Program-made: the position numbers and the translations under genes | Origin: CAZIQY01 sp964541605 | Lineage (GTDB): Bacteria > Desulfobacterota > Syntrophia > Syntrophales > UBA2185 | DNA length: 30,322 nt | NCBI GenBank assembly: GCA_964541605.1 | Contig: CAZIQY010000031.1 | Location: 1 to 30,322 of the forward strand | Reading direction: 5' to 3' | In this document: one piece after another, positions 1 through 8,446 of the stretch | Layout: every line of letters starts with the position of its first letter | Numbering within the stretch: position 1 is the stretch's first letter | Notes under the pieces: model-generated | Seen by the model: the letters and a program-made list of their open reading frames with translations, nothing else | Told to the model about the DNA's origin: nothing | Databases searched by the model: none

Positions 1-31
1 AATTCAAATTCTACACAGTATGATGGAAAAT

Positions 32-1360
32 CTACAATTTTTGTAGGCCTTTCAGGGATTCTGTGTCGATACCATGCTTCTTAATCCGGTGCCAGAGGCT
101 GCGCTGGTTGATGCCCAGTATTTCTGCGGCCCGGACTTGAACCCCCCCTGTACGGATGAGGGCTTCGATGATCAATCCTTTTTCGATTTCGCCGATGCGT
201 TCGTCGATACCAAGGGAGTCCGTATTCCCGTTTTCCAGATGCCCTGCCATGACGCCCGTAAGGTGGGCGGGCAGATGGGCCGGTTCGATCACACCCGTTT
301 CTGTGAGCACAGCCGCCCTTTCAATGGTATTCTGAAGCTCCCGGACATTTCCAGGCCAGGCGTAACCGGTAATTACCTGAAGAGCTTGTGGAGAAATCTG
401 AACCGGCTTTTCAGATTTTACGAGAAAATGATCGACCAGGTAGGGAATATCTTCTTTCCGCTCCCTCAATGGGGGCAGGTAGATGGAAAACACGTTGATC
501 CTGTAATAAAGGTCTTCCCGGAATTGTCCCACTTTCACCATTTCGGAAAGGTTCTTGTTCGTGGCAACGATAAAACGGACATCGACCTTGATGGTATGGT
601 TTCCCCCTACCCGCTCGAATTCCTTTTCCTGCAGAACGCGCAGTAATTTTGCCTGGGTGGTCATCGGCATGTCCCCGATCTCGTCGAGGAAAATGATGCC
701 GCCGTCCGCCATTTCAAACTTTCCTGCTTTTTGAGAGGCAGCGCCGGTGAACGCGCCTTTTTCATGACCGAAGAGCTCGCTCTCCAGGAGATTTTCCGGA
801 ATGGCCACGCAATTGAGCTTCACGAAAGGCTCCCCCCTGCGGCGGCTGTGCTCATAAAGGCTCATCGCGACCAGTTCTTTTCCCGTTCCGCTCTCTCCGA
901 GGATGAGAACCGTCGAATCCGTAGGGGCAACCTTGAAAATCTGTGTGAAGACGCTCCGCATGATCTTGCTCTGGCCGACAATCCCGGGGAAAAGCTCTTT
1001 CGCCTCGACCTTGCTCAGGATCGTCGTGAGCTGGTCGAATATCTGGGTGAAGTGTTCCAGGGCATCCCGGGATTTCATTTCATCTTCGGAAGAGGGTTTC
1101 GGAAACACGGGCAGACTTTCCGCCTTTTGTATGAATTTCGTCATGGGCCTGAGGAGCATCCAGGTGAAGAAAAGCGCCACCGATGCACTGAGTATTGCAG
1201 CGAATATTTCCCATATCAGCGCCTGTGTGGCTGGGCCCATGCCTATTTTAAAAGGACTCTGGGATATGCTATACATCATTGTTAAAGTTAGAAAGTTCAG
1301 CCCGCCGAAAATCAGGGGAATCAAAACATACAGGCTGACTTGAAAATACTTTCTCTTCAT
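32..1360 (-). CDS. Membrane-anchored sigma-54-dependent transcriptional activator (AAA+ / Fis-type HTH)
   Basis: Bacterial enhancer-binding protein that would remodel sigma-54 RNA polymerase using ATP. From the ATG at 1360 it is 442 residues. Two hydrophobic segments (about 8-29 and 48-70) are followed by a short HAMP-like linker. The AAA+ domain follows: Walker A GESGTGKE at 155-162, the sigma-54-contacting GAFTGA at 202-207, Walker B GGIIFLDEIGD near 220-230. A Fis-like helix-turn-helix lies at about 406-429 (RAAEILGIN...RSLWHRIKK). There is no receiver or PAS domain, so any signal probably enters through the membrane part. It is the last gene of the pilus-type operon, 5 bases after the platform-protein stop. 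A GTG at 1393 would add 11 residues and overlap that gene; neither start has a good ribosome site, and I prefer the ATG because it opens with MKRKYF just before the first membrane helix. The targets are not visible; pilin or pilus genes are an inference. Confidence 0.9.
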   Translation of the reverse strand: MKRKYFQVSLYVLIPLIFGGLNFLTLTMMYSISQSPFKIGMGPATQALIWEIFAAILSASVALFFTWMLLRPMTKFIQKAESLPVFPKPSSEDEMKSRDALEHFTQIFDQLTTILSKVEAKELFPGIVGQSKIMRSVFTQIFKVAPTDSTVLILGESGTGKELVAMSLYEHSRRRGEPFVKLNCVAIPENLLESELFGHEKGAFTGAASQKAGKFEMADGGIIFLDEIGDMPMTTQAKLLRVLQEKEFERVGGNHTIKVDVRFIVATNKNLSEMVKVGQFREDLYYRINVFSIYLPPLRERKEDIPYLVDHFLVKSEKPVQISPQALQVITGYAWPGNVRELQNTIERAAVLTETGVIEPAHLPAHLTGVMAGHLENGNTDSLGIDERIGEIEKGLIIEALIRTGGVQVRAAEILGINQRSLWHRIKKHGIDTESLKGLQKL

Positions 1361-1365
1361 AAGAA

Positions 1366-2589
1366 TTATCGCGCCATCTTGGTCAGATCCCACATGGGGA
1401 GGAAGATTGCCATGGCAAAAAATCCGACCACCGCGGCCAGCCCGACAATAAGGACGGGGCCGATGAGGTCCGACAATCTCTTTACGGAGTAACCGACTTC
1501 GTCGTCATAATGAATCGCAACCTGCTGGAGCATTTCTTCAATATTCCCTGTTTCTTCTCCAATGGCAATCATGTTAACCACCATGGGGGTAAAATACTTG
1601 GCTGCTCCGAGAGGCACAGCGATGCCATGCCCTTCATGCATCCGTTCCTGGACACGATCGAATTCACGCGCAATGGCGGTGTTTCCGATAACGCCGGATA
1701 AGACCTTCATCGAGGTCATGACAGGCACACCGCTTGCCTGCAATATTCCGAAAATACTGGCAAAACGGGACATTGCCGCCTTGATGAACAATGGACCGAG
1801 AATCGGAATTCGGAGAATCAGGGCATCCCTCGCATACAGCCCCTGCTCAGTCTTGAGATACATTCTTAACCCGACGATGGTTGCGATCACACCCCCGATC
1901 ATCAGATACCAGTAACTGGATAAAACCTCGTAAATCATGATGGCGATCTTTGTCGGCACGGGAAGCGCAATCCCCGCTTTTGAAAACATTTCCACAAACT
2001 TTGGAACTACAAATGTCTCCAAAATAAAGAACGCGCCTACCAGGGCAACGGTCACCATGATGGGATACTGGAGGGCGGATTTGATATCCGATTTGATCTT
2101 GTTCTCATGCTCAATGATATAGATCAACCGCTCCAGAGATTCAGGCATGGTGCCGCTCGTTTCGCCGGCCCTGATCATATTCCGGTAGAGAGGGGAAAAG
2201 ATTCTGTCATGCTTTTCCAGCGCGGCAAAGAGCGTCGATCCCTGTTTGATACTCTGGGAAATGGATACTATGGCGTTTTTCAGAGTCTTGTCTCCCGTCT
2301 GCGACTCCAATACCTGCAATGACCTTACAATGGGCACCCCTGCCTTGAAGAGGGAACGGAACTGTTTGGTAAACAGAATCAGATCCTCTATTTTGACAGA
2401 ATGCATTTTCCCCAAGGCCGCGGACAATCCTGCAAGTTGAAAACCGCCCTTCTTTTTCTCCGCCAGCTTTGAAGGGATATACCCCTTTTCCATCAGCTGA
2501 CTTGCGGCTCTATCAACCGTTTCGGCCTCGATATCTCCACTAATGGTCACACCGCTTTCGGTTATGGCCTGATAAGAATAATTTGGCAT
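1366..2589 (-). CDS. Type IV pilus/T2SS inner-membrane platform protein (GspF/PilC/MshG family)
   Basis: Polytopic platform protein that couples the cytoplasmic assembly ATPase to pilin extraction from the inner membrane. The product is 407 residues, the usual length for the family. It has two GspF repeats, the first beginning after an N-terminal region (PNYSYQAIT) and the second in the C-terminal half. Hydrophobic segments lie near residues 168-195, 218-240 and 375-400. Each repeat carries the family-like pattern F-x-R-x-L-x-x-L followed by G-V-P (QFRSLFKAGVPI; SRFASIFGILQASGVPV). The ATG at 2589 has a GGGAAGA ribosome site; an in-frame TTG at 2616 would add nine residues but looks unlikely. 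It lies downstream of the assembly ATPase, separated by a 142-base gap holding a palindromic repeat, and just upstream of the sigma-54 activator. Its place in the mshE-mshG order suggests the MshG subgroup. Confidence 0.93.
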   Translation of the reverse strand: MPNYSYQAITESGVTISGDIEAETVDRAASQLMEKGYIPSKLAEKKKGGFQLAGLSAALGKMHSVKIEDLILFTKQFRSLFKAGVPIVRSLQVLESQTGDKTLKNAIVSISQSIKQGSTLFAALEKHDRIFSPLYRNMIRAGETSGTMPESLERLIYIIEHENKIKSDIKSALQYPIMVTVALVGAFFILETFVVPKFVEMFSKAGIALPVPTKIAIMIYEVLSSYWYLMIGGVIATIVGLRMYLKTEQGLYARDALILRIPILGPLFIKAAMSRFASIFGILQASGVPVMTSMKVLSGVIGNTAIAREFDRVQERMHEGHGIAVPLGAAKYFTPMVVNMIAIGEETGNIEEMLQQVAIHYDDEVGYSVKRLSDLIGPVLIVGLAAVVGFFAMAIFLPMWDLTKMAR

Positions 2590-2622
2590 ATTTTGTCTTC
2601 CCTGTCCCCTGTACAAACCCTT

Positions 2623-2690
2623 GTCATTCCGGGCTTGACCCGGAATCCATGTCTTTTAAAAACCTGGATTCCCGCTTTCGCGGGAATGAC
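2623..2690. repeat. Bipartite palindromic repeat, family R1, copy A
   Basis: A 68-base element opening with GTCATTCC and closing with GGAATGAC, so its ends are 8-base inverted repeats. It contains two hairpins, one with a CCGGgcttgacCCGG core and one with a CCCGCtttcGCGGG core, separated by an A/T-rich spacer. It fills most of the gap between the assembly ATPase and platform genes. On the minus strand the GC-rich hairpin is followed by a short T run, so it might attenuate or process the operon mRNA. Related copies are at 6008, 8447, 11453 and 26805. Confidence 0.85.
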
Positions 2691-2731
2691 GACTTTTTAC
2701 GAATGCGTCAACAATGACATACATTAAGTTC

Positions 2732-4438
2732 TCATATGATGACCGCCGAGCTTGCTTCCTCAAGGGTTGTAATCCCTCGAAGCACCTTGTTGCCGGCATC
2801 GTATTTCAAAGTTCTCAAGTTTCCTGAGTCCACGGCTTTACGCGCAATGTCCGGCGCCGACTTCTTTTTCATGATCAGATCCTGGATCATTTCATCATTC
2901 ACAAGCACTTCATATATTCCCGTTCGTCCCTTGTAACCTGTATTCAGGCATTGGTTACATCCCTTGCCGCGCTGAAAATTGGCAAAATCCCAGTTCTCGA
3001 GCCCCCACGAGGCAAGCACCTTTTCCGGCGGATTGTATGGCTCTCTGCAATAGGGGCAGACTGTCCTGACCAGACGCTGCGCAATGCATATCAAGAGCGT
3101 GGATGAAAGCAGAAACGGTTCGATGCCCATATCGATAAACCTGGTAATGGCGCCCACGGCATCATTGGTATGGACGGTGCTCAAAACCCGATGGCCTGTC
3201 TGGGCGGCCTGAACGGCAATGGCCGCTGTTTCTGCGTCCCTGATTTCTCCGACCATGATGATGTCGGGGTCCTGCCGCAGTATGGATCGGAGTCCACCGG
3301 CAAACGTCATTCCCGCTTTTCTGTTCAACTGCACCTGGCGAATGTTGTCAATTCTGTACTCCACCGGATCTTCAAGGGTCATGATATTGCTGTCCGGCCG
3401 GTTGAGTTCATTCAGAATCGCATAAATGCTCGTACTCTTACCGGAACCTGTCGGTCCCGTGCTTAAGATCATTCCGTATGGCTTCTGAATGATGGTACGA
3501 ACCCTGTCTATATCCGATTTCACCATGCCGAGACGGTCCAGCGAGTAAACACCAACGCTCGTATCGAGGAGTCGCAGAACGAGATTTTCTCCATAGATGG
3601 TCGGTATGGAGGATACCCGGACATTGATTTCCTTCTTTTCCATTCTGAGAGTGAATCGCCCGTCCTGGGGAATTCTCGTCACGGTAATATCCATATTGGA
3701 CAGGATCTTTATCCTCGCCACGATAGGCAGAAAATAGGGCTTTTGAGGAGACGGAACCTCATGCAGCTTCCCGTCAATACGGAATCTCACCTGGATGGCG
3801 TTCTGCTGGGGGCTGATGTGGACGTCGCTTGCCCCTTCCCGCACCGCCTGGGCAAAGATCGAATTGACGAGACGAATAATCGGCGCTTCTCCGGCCATAT
3901 CCTGCAAAGAGGTTAGCTGGATATCCGTCGAGGCTTCCTCCTCTTCTTTTTCCTTGACGGGCTGGGCTTCGATCTCCATGCTTTCCAGGACGCCTCTGAG
4001 ACCGGACTGAATACCGTAAAGACTGTTGATCAACTGGTTTAACTCTTTTTCAGTGCAAACCACGGCCTCTACTTCGTTGTTCGTCAACATTTCAATGGTG
4101 TCCAGGGCATTGATGTCCAGAGGATCGTTCATTGCCACTGTCAGAAGACGTCCCTTTTTCATCAATGGCGCCACCTGATATTTCTGGGCATAGTCGATGG
4201 GAATCAGTTGCGCCAGCTCCATATCAAAAGGATAATTGTCGGGATGATACTTTTTCAGCTTTAACTGTCGGCCAAGAATATCAACGATCTGGTTCTCACT
4301 GATGATGCCCTGGCGCATGAGAAACTGACCGAGCTTCAGACCGGCCTTTGACTGTTCTGCAAGAGCCTTGTTAAGCTGCTCTTCCGTCAGCAGCCTTTCC
4401 TCCATCAGTATTTCTCCGAGCCTTTTTCTAACGATCAC
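2732..4438 (-). CDS. Pilus assembly ATPase, MshE/PilB/GspE type, with tandem MshEN motifs
   Basis: Hexameric cytoplasmic ATPase (568 residues) that powers pilus extension. The C-terminal motor has Walker A GPTGSGKST at 328-336, Walker B DPDIIMVGE at 390-398 with the following RD of the Asp/His-box region, and a four-cysteine zinc site (C461, C464, C494, C497). Residues 6-29 and 35-58 are two 24-residue copies of the MshEN pattern separated by exactly five residues, as in c-di-GMP-binding MshE. The first copy has Arg instead of Gly at position 10 and the second has Lys instead of Arg at position 1. An acidic linker (residues 161-170) joins N- and C-terminal parts. The start is GTG at 4438, chosen for its strong GGAGGAG ribosome site; it overlaps the preceding ATPase gene by 11 bases, suggesting translational coupling. 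PilB, GspE and MshE are hard to separate by sequence, but operon order and the MshEN pair favour MshE. Confidence 0.94.
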   Translation of the reverse strand: MIVRKRLGEILMEERLLTEEQLNKALAEQSKAGLKLGQFLMRQGIISENQIVDILGRQLKLKKYHPDNYPFDMELAQLIPIDYAQKYQVAPLMKKGRLLTVAMNDPLDINALDTIEMLTNNEVEAVVCTEKELNQLINSLYGIQSGLRGVLESMEIEAQPVKEKEEEEASTDIQLTSLQDMAGEAPIIRLVNSIFAQAVREGASDVHISPQQNAIQVRFRIDGKLHEVPSPQKPYFLPIVARIKILSNMDITVTRIPQDGRFTLRMEKKEINVRVSSIPTIYGENLVLRLLDTSVGVYSLDRLGMVKSDIDRVRTIIQKPYGMILSTGPTGSGKSTSIYAILNELNRPDSNIMTLEDPVEYRIDNIRQVQLNRKAGMTFAGGLRSILRQDPDIIMVGEIRDAETAAIAVQAAQTGHRVLSTVHTNDAVGAITRFIDMGIEPFLLSSTLLICIAQRLVRTVCPYCREPYNPPEKVLASWGLENWDFANFQRGKGCNQCLNTGYKGRTGIYEVLVNDEMIQDLIMKKKSAPDIARKAVDSGNLRTLKYDAGNKVLRGITTLEEASSAVII

Positions 4439-5981
4439 TTCTCCTCCAAAAAAACACCGTATCTGTGGTCAGCCCGTTCACAACCTTTGCAGTCCCGGCA
4501 AGGGGCTGGGGCAGTTGTCTTATCATGTTTGCAGCCGCGTCCTGAGAGTCAAAACCATTCTTCAAGAATATCGAAAACACCAGCCCTTGCCTGCCATTAA
4601 AATACGGCAGAAATCTCAGGGAAGGTGAAGCAGAGTCATAATTCCTGTATGATTCATAGACCTCTTCAAGATTTCCACCACCCGCTACCTGAATCCAATA
4701 CTTTGCCGATGCCAACGGATTGGATGATGACGGAAGAGCGGGCAGTCTTATGGTTTCACCGGCATGAACCCGATTCATATTCTTGATATGAGGATTGGCA
4801 TTGACGACGGACTTAAGCTGTCCCCTGTCAAAATCGCCGTAAAAGTCATTGAGCATCCGCCAGATGGTTCTTCCACTTTTTAATTTTAACTCTCCCAGGA
4901 GTTCCGGCATCTTTTTTGGAGGTGTTGGTATTTCCCTGGTTACCTTTGCGACAGCCTCTGATACGGGAGTTTTATCGCTCTGTTTAACAACAGGCGCGTT
5001 TTGCGAACCGGGAGAGCTATTCATCGAAACCGCTGTTTCCCTGTTCAGCTTTATGATTCTCATCAGGTCTGGGAAAAAACCGGCTCCGATCACGGCTAAA
5101 AGAAGCAACAAGAGACCCGACGCGGCCATCCATCTTAAAGGCCTTCGTTGAACCGGAGACACCCTGCGATCACAGGAGCGGACGAGAAACCAGCCGGCTT
5201 TCGACCGGTTCTGAATAATCAACGCCAGCATAACTTGGTGGCAAAGTGTCACAATCTTTCTGGGATAACCTCCCGTTGCCAGATACAGAGCCAGCAGACC
5301 GGGGTAGCCAAACAGATTGGGAACGCGATCGGTCTCACTCGCTTTCGCGATCCGGAACCGGACCATGGCACACGTTTCACGAAAACCGAGCGGCTTCAGG
5401 ATATAATAAAGATTTACACGATCGGCGAAGTTTGCTTTCTGCTTCAGGATTTCCTTGAATTCCGTCTGCGCGAAAATCACGATCTGCAATAATTTGAATT
5501 CGTTGGTTTCGTAATTCAGAAATTCTCGGAGTATCTCAAGACAGAAATCCGGCAATTTCTGGCCTTCGTCTATAATCAGAACAACGGTCTTCCCTTCCTC
5601 AACACCCTTTCCAAAAAGGTATTTCTTGATATTTTCCTTGATTTGCCATTCACTTTCGTCGGACTCCTTCAGACCGAACGTCATGGCGACGGTGGACAGA
5701 AATTCGAGGGGAGTCGTGAAGGCCGGGTCCATCATGAGATGAGTTTCAATCTGCTTTTTGTCTTCTTCTGATGAGGAAAATTTCAGGATGAGCTGACGGC
5801 AGAGGGTTGTTTTCCCCGTTCCTACATCTCCGATCACGACATTCAAACCACGACGAAGACGCACTGCAAGCTCAAGCTTCTGAAGGCAGCCCAGGTGTTT
5901 CCGTGACTGGAAAAAAAACCGGGGCTCCGGTGAATTTGAAAAAGGCTCGGTTTTAAGGTTTAAAATTTTGAAGTAATCCAT
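4428..5981 (-). CDS. ExeA/MshM-type AAA+ ATPase with membrane anchor, LysM-like and SPOR-like domains
   Basis: A 517-residue protein that probably helps pass or anchor the pilus machine through peptidoglycan, as GspA/ExeA does for T2SS secretins. Residues 1-270 form the ExeA-family AAA+ domain: N-terminal YFKILNLKTEPFSNSPEPRF, Walker A GDVGTGKTT at 51-59 and Walker B VVLIIDEGQ at about 133-141. One transmembrane helix spans about 283-303. After a Ser/Pro-rich linker, residues 367-415 resemble LysM (GRTIWRM, NANPHIK, GETIRLP). Residues 427-502 resemble a SPOR domain (YWIQVAGG and GFDSQDAAANMIRQL). Both periplasmic domains are glycan binders in other proteins. In classical ExeA that position is held by a different peptidoglycan-binding domain. 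It starts with ATG at 5981 with only a weak ribosome site and overlaps the assembly ATPase gene by 11 bases. The SPOR assignment is the less certain of the two. Confidence 0.88.
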   Translation of the reverse strand: MDYFKILNLKTEPFSNSPEPRFFFQSRKHLGCLQKLELAVRLRRGLNVVIGDVGTGKTTLCRQLILKFSSSEEDKKQIETHLMMDPAFTTPLEFLSTVAMTFGLKESDESEWQIKENIKKYLFGKGVEEGKTVVLIIDEGQKLPDFCLEILREFLNYETNEFKLLQIVIFAQTEFKEILKQKANFADRVNLYYILKPLGFRETCAMVRFRIAKASETDRVPNLFGYPGLLALYLATGGYPRKIVTLCHQVMLALIIQNRSKAGWFLVRSCDRRVSPVQRRPLRWMAASGLLLLLLAVIGAGFFPDLMRIIKLNRETAVSMNSSPGSQNAPVVKQSDKTPVSEAVAKVTREIPTPPKKMPELLGELKLKSGRTIWRMLNDFYGDFDRGQLKSVVNANPHIKNMNRVHAGETIRLPALPSSSNPLASAKYWIQVAGGGNLEEVYESYRNYDSASPSLRFLPYFNGRQGLVFSIFLKNGFDSQDAAANMIRQLPQPLAGTAKVVNGLTTDTVFFWRRSDR

Positions 5982-6007
5982 AAAACACTTTCGCTATAAG
6001 CGCCTAT

Positions 6008-6101
6008 GTCATTCCGGACCCCGTATCAGGTACGGGGCAGGCCCGATCCGAAATCCAGTTTTATTAAAGATTTTCGGGATTTCCTCTTTCGCGGGAATGA
6101 C
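6008..6101. repeat. Bipartite palindromic repeat, family R1, copy B (extended)
   Basis: A 94-base relative of copy A beginning GTCATTCCGG and ending GCGGGAATGAC. The first hairpin is longer than in other copies because of an internal insertion containing CCCCGTatcaggTACGGGG. It lies in the 234-base gap between the secretin and the ExeA-type ATPase genes and is followed at once by a tandem duplication of part of the same family. Confidence 0.8.
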
Positions 6102-6116
6102 TATGGGTGTATGGGT

Positions 6117-6174
6117 TCCCGCTTTCTTTTTGTCATTCCCGCTTTCTTTTTGTCATTCCCGCGGAGGCGGGAAT
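6117..6174. repeat. Two exact 20-base tandem units plus a half R1 hairpin
   Basis: The 20 bases at 6121-6140 (GCTTTCTTTTTGTCATTCCC) are repeated exactly at 6141-6160. The second copy runs into a complete short hairpin, ATTCCCGCGGAGGCGGGAAT, ending at 6174. A truncated TTCCC precedes the first unit. This looks like slippage or stacked partial insertions of the R1 family in the gap downstream of the secretin gene. Confidence 0.85.
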
Positions 6175-6215
6175 CTTATTTCCCTCATTCCACGCGAATG
6201 GCAGTAAGGGAATTG

Positions 6216-7892
6216 TCATTTTTCCTTCTGTTTCGGTTCCTGCTTCGCCCCCATCGCGGGTTTGCTCTCAACCGGCTTCTCCGGCACCGCGGGAATCGCC
6301 GCCACTGACTGAACGGGCAAAATGTTCGGTGTAATGAAAATCAGCACTTCTTCCATGGTTTCGCTCTTTCCGACACTTTTGAAGAGCCAGCCCAGCACGG
6401 GGATGTCTTTAAGCCAGGGGATCCCGACTTCCGCATCCTGCCGTTTCTGTTTGGTTAATCCGGAAATCACGATGGTCTCTCCATCCTTGACGATCAGATT
6501 CGTGCTTGTTTTCTTCTTGTAAATGTATGGATTCCCTCCTACGTTCCGGCTGGTGTCCACTTCATCCTTCTTAACCTCTACTGTCATCTTGAGATTCTTG
6601 CCGTCAATGACGTGCGGTTTAATCTCCAGACGGAGGACGACATCCTCGAACTTCACCGAACGAGTGACAGCACCGGTGCTGCTCACCTCTTCCGTGACAT
6701 AGGGTACTCTCTCTCCGTTTTCCGTATAGGCTATTTGATTATCGAGGGTCGTGATCGACGGACTGGAAAGGATGTTTAACTTCCCCTCTTTCTGAAGGGC
6801 ATTCAATTGCATCTCCAGGATGCTGCCCCCGATGGTCCCGAACATGAGTCCCAGGGCGCCGGCGCCGGTTATGGCCGTTTGCGCAGGAGCATTGAATGCA
6901 AACCCCTGTCCGCTCAATCCAGTTGAACCGTACGACGGCGTATACTTGCCTCCTGTAGGATCGATCGGTGCACTGCCGGTTGTTGTCGTTCCCCCCGGCG
7001 TAATCCACAGGTTGGAACTATCGACACCGGTCTTGTACATGCCGCCCCAGAGGACTCCCAGGTTGCGGGCTGTGTCCTTTGTGGCCTCCACGATATTCGC
7101 CTTGATCAGAATTTGTGGGGTCGGCTTGTCGATCTGCTCGATGATCGGGCCCATTCTCCTCAAATCTTCCCGGATCGCTTGAATGATCAAACTGTTGCTG
7201 TGGTCATCCACACGGACGGATCCGCGTGATTTGCCGTCTTTGTCCTTGGTCAGAAATTCCTGAATGTTGTCCTTGAGCCCTTTGGCATCCGCATAATTGA
7301 TACTGATAACCTTCGTCTGCATGGGCTCCACCTGCCTGACACCGTACTCCTGGGTTTTTCTCTTCAGGTCCCGTTCCATGTCCTCCAGGGTCATGACCCG
7401 GATGATGTCCCCTTCCCTTTCGTATTCCAGACCCTGATTGCTGAGTATCGTCTTGAAGGCCTGATCCCACGGTACTCCTTTGAAATCGACGGTAATGTCT
7501 CCCTTAATGTCGTTTTTAATTAATATATTCTGCCCTTCGATGCGGGCCAGCGACCGGATAACCGCCTTCACGTCAGCCTGGCGCATTTTCAAGCTGATTT
7601 TCCTGGTGGGAAGCTGTCTTGCCTGTACAAGACCTCTTTCTTCCGCCAAGGCCGATGGTACAGCTTTCGGCGTCTCTCCCGGAAGACCCATGATGTTTTC
7701 TCTGGGAGCCGGGGAATGCCCCTTCGATGTTTTGGCCAACGTGTCCCATTTTTCGAAAAAGGGGTCTTTTTTCGTTGAAATATCGGTGGCACATCCCGCC
7801 ATGACAACTGCCATTACAAGGACTGGCGCCAGCCGCCATATTTTCCCTCTATTAAACCTGTCCATCAAGGTCCATCCCCCATTCTCAAGCAT
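6216..7892 (-). CDS. mshL: Outer-membrane secretin lipoprotein, MshL/PilQ type
   Basis: Forms the multimeric outer-membrane pore through which the pilus emerges. From the ATG at 7892 it is 558 residues. An N-terminal basic stretch and hydrophobic segment end in a lipobox (VVMAGC, Cys34), so it is probably lipidated. A secretin/TonB short N-terminal domain lies at about 98-170, followed by one N1/KH-like domain (about 191-260). A Gly/Thr/Ser-rich region near 285-355 precedes the C-terminal secretin domain, which carries LNILSSPSITTLDNQ, VKDGETIVISGL and VPVLGWLFK-like family features (IPVLGWLFKS). This start sits one base after the PilP-like stop (TGAAATG) and has an AGGA ribosome site; ATG 7865 is a plausible alternative with a shorter signal peptide. 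The single N1 domain and the lipobox fit MshL better than PilQ with AMIN domains. A stretch of two repeats separates it from the next gene. Confidence 0.93.
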   Translation of the reverse strand: MLENGGWTLMDRFNRGKIWRLAPVLVMAVVMAGCATDISTKKDPFFEKWDTLAKTSKGHSPAPRENIMGLPGETPKAVPSALAEERGLVQARQLPTRKISLKMRQADVKAVIRSLARIEGQNILIKNDIKGDITVDFKGVPWDQAFKTILSNQGLEYEREGDIIRVMTLEDMERDLKRKTQEYGVRQVEPMQTKVISINYADAKGLKDNIQEFLTKDKDGKSRGSVRVDDHSNSLIIQAIREDLRRMGPIIEQIDKPTPQILIKANIVEATKDTARNLGVLWGGMYKTGVDSSNLWITPGGTTTTGSAPIDPTGGKYTPSYGSTGLSGQGFAFNAPAQTAITGAGALGLMFGTIGGSILEMQLNALQKEGKLNILSSPSITTLDNQIAYTENGERVPYVTEEVSSTGAVTRSVKFEDVVLRLEIKPHVIDGKNLKMTVEVKKDEVDTSRNVGGNPYIYKKKTSTNLIVKDGETIVISGLTKQKRQDAEVGIPWLKDIPVLGWLFKSVGKSETMEEVLIFITPNILPVQSVAAIPAVPEKPVESKPAMGAKQEPKQKEK

Positions 7893-7893
7893 T

Positions 7894-8397
7894 TCATTCC
7901 TGCAACAACACATCGAATTTCGATCCACTTTTGATATTTTCAATGACAACCTTATTCTGATAAATTTTCTTCAAGACATATCCTTCTGTTTCCAATGCAT
8001 CACCCGCTTCATATTCCACGCCGTTTACAATGGCGACATTATTATTTTCCCCCCTTAGATAACCGGAATAAATGAATGTCTGCTGTGTTCCGCTTCCCGC
8101 CTTTGCCGGTTCCTTAACCATTACCCATTCCCTGTATGCTTTTCTGCCGAAGAACGGGTCTCGTTGCCACTGGGCTTCAGCGCGACTGATGACATTGATA
8201 TCAAGCGGCGAGAGCTGATCCCTCGCTACATTGGCCGACAGATCGGATATAAAAGTTTCCAGTTCCGCGGTCTTTCTTCCTACATCAACCACGGTTGATT
8301 TAGCTTTCGGGGCAATGAAGAAATCATACACACCGTATAAGACGGCTACCGCCATAACGGAAAGGATGATAATTTGCTGTCTCGTCAGTTTTGGCAT
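7894..8397 (-). CDS. PilP/MshK-like inner-membrane pilus assembly protein
   Basis: A 167-residue bitopic protein with one N-terminal transmembrane helix (about residues 8-30, IIILSVMAVAVLYGVYDFFI) and a periplasmic C-terminal beta domain. The segment with FIYSGYLRG, NNVAIVNGVEYEAGD and GYVLKKIYQNKVVIEN resembles the PilP/GspC homology region, which contacts the secretin N-terminal domains. The ATG at 8397 has an AGAGGTAG ribosome site. A longer reading from 8451 starts inside a palindromic repeat and is rejected. It precedes the secretin by a single base, as expected for a secretin partner. Sequence similarity within this family is low, so the assignment relies on size, topology, the C-terminal pattern and gene order. 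Confidence 0.8.
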   Translation of the reverse strand: MPKLTRQQIIILSVMAVAVLYGVYDFFIAPKAKSTVVDVGRKTAELETFISDLSANVARDQLSPLDINVISRAEAQWQRDPFFGRKAYREWVMVKEPAKAGSGTQQTFIYSGYLRGENNNVAIVNGVEYEAGDALETEGYVLKKIYQNKVVIENIKSGSKFDVLLQE

Positions 8398-8446
8398 TTC
8401 TACCTCTGCTCCCTGCGCCCTAGTCCCTGATCTTATACAACCTTTT

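Noticed and set aside
32..46. CTACAA/TTGTAG palindrome at the end of the sigma-54 activator gene
   Set aside because: It is simply the final Leu-Gln-Lys-Leu-stop codons; short and A/T-rich, with no T run.
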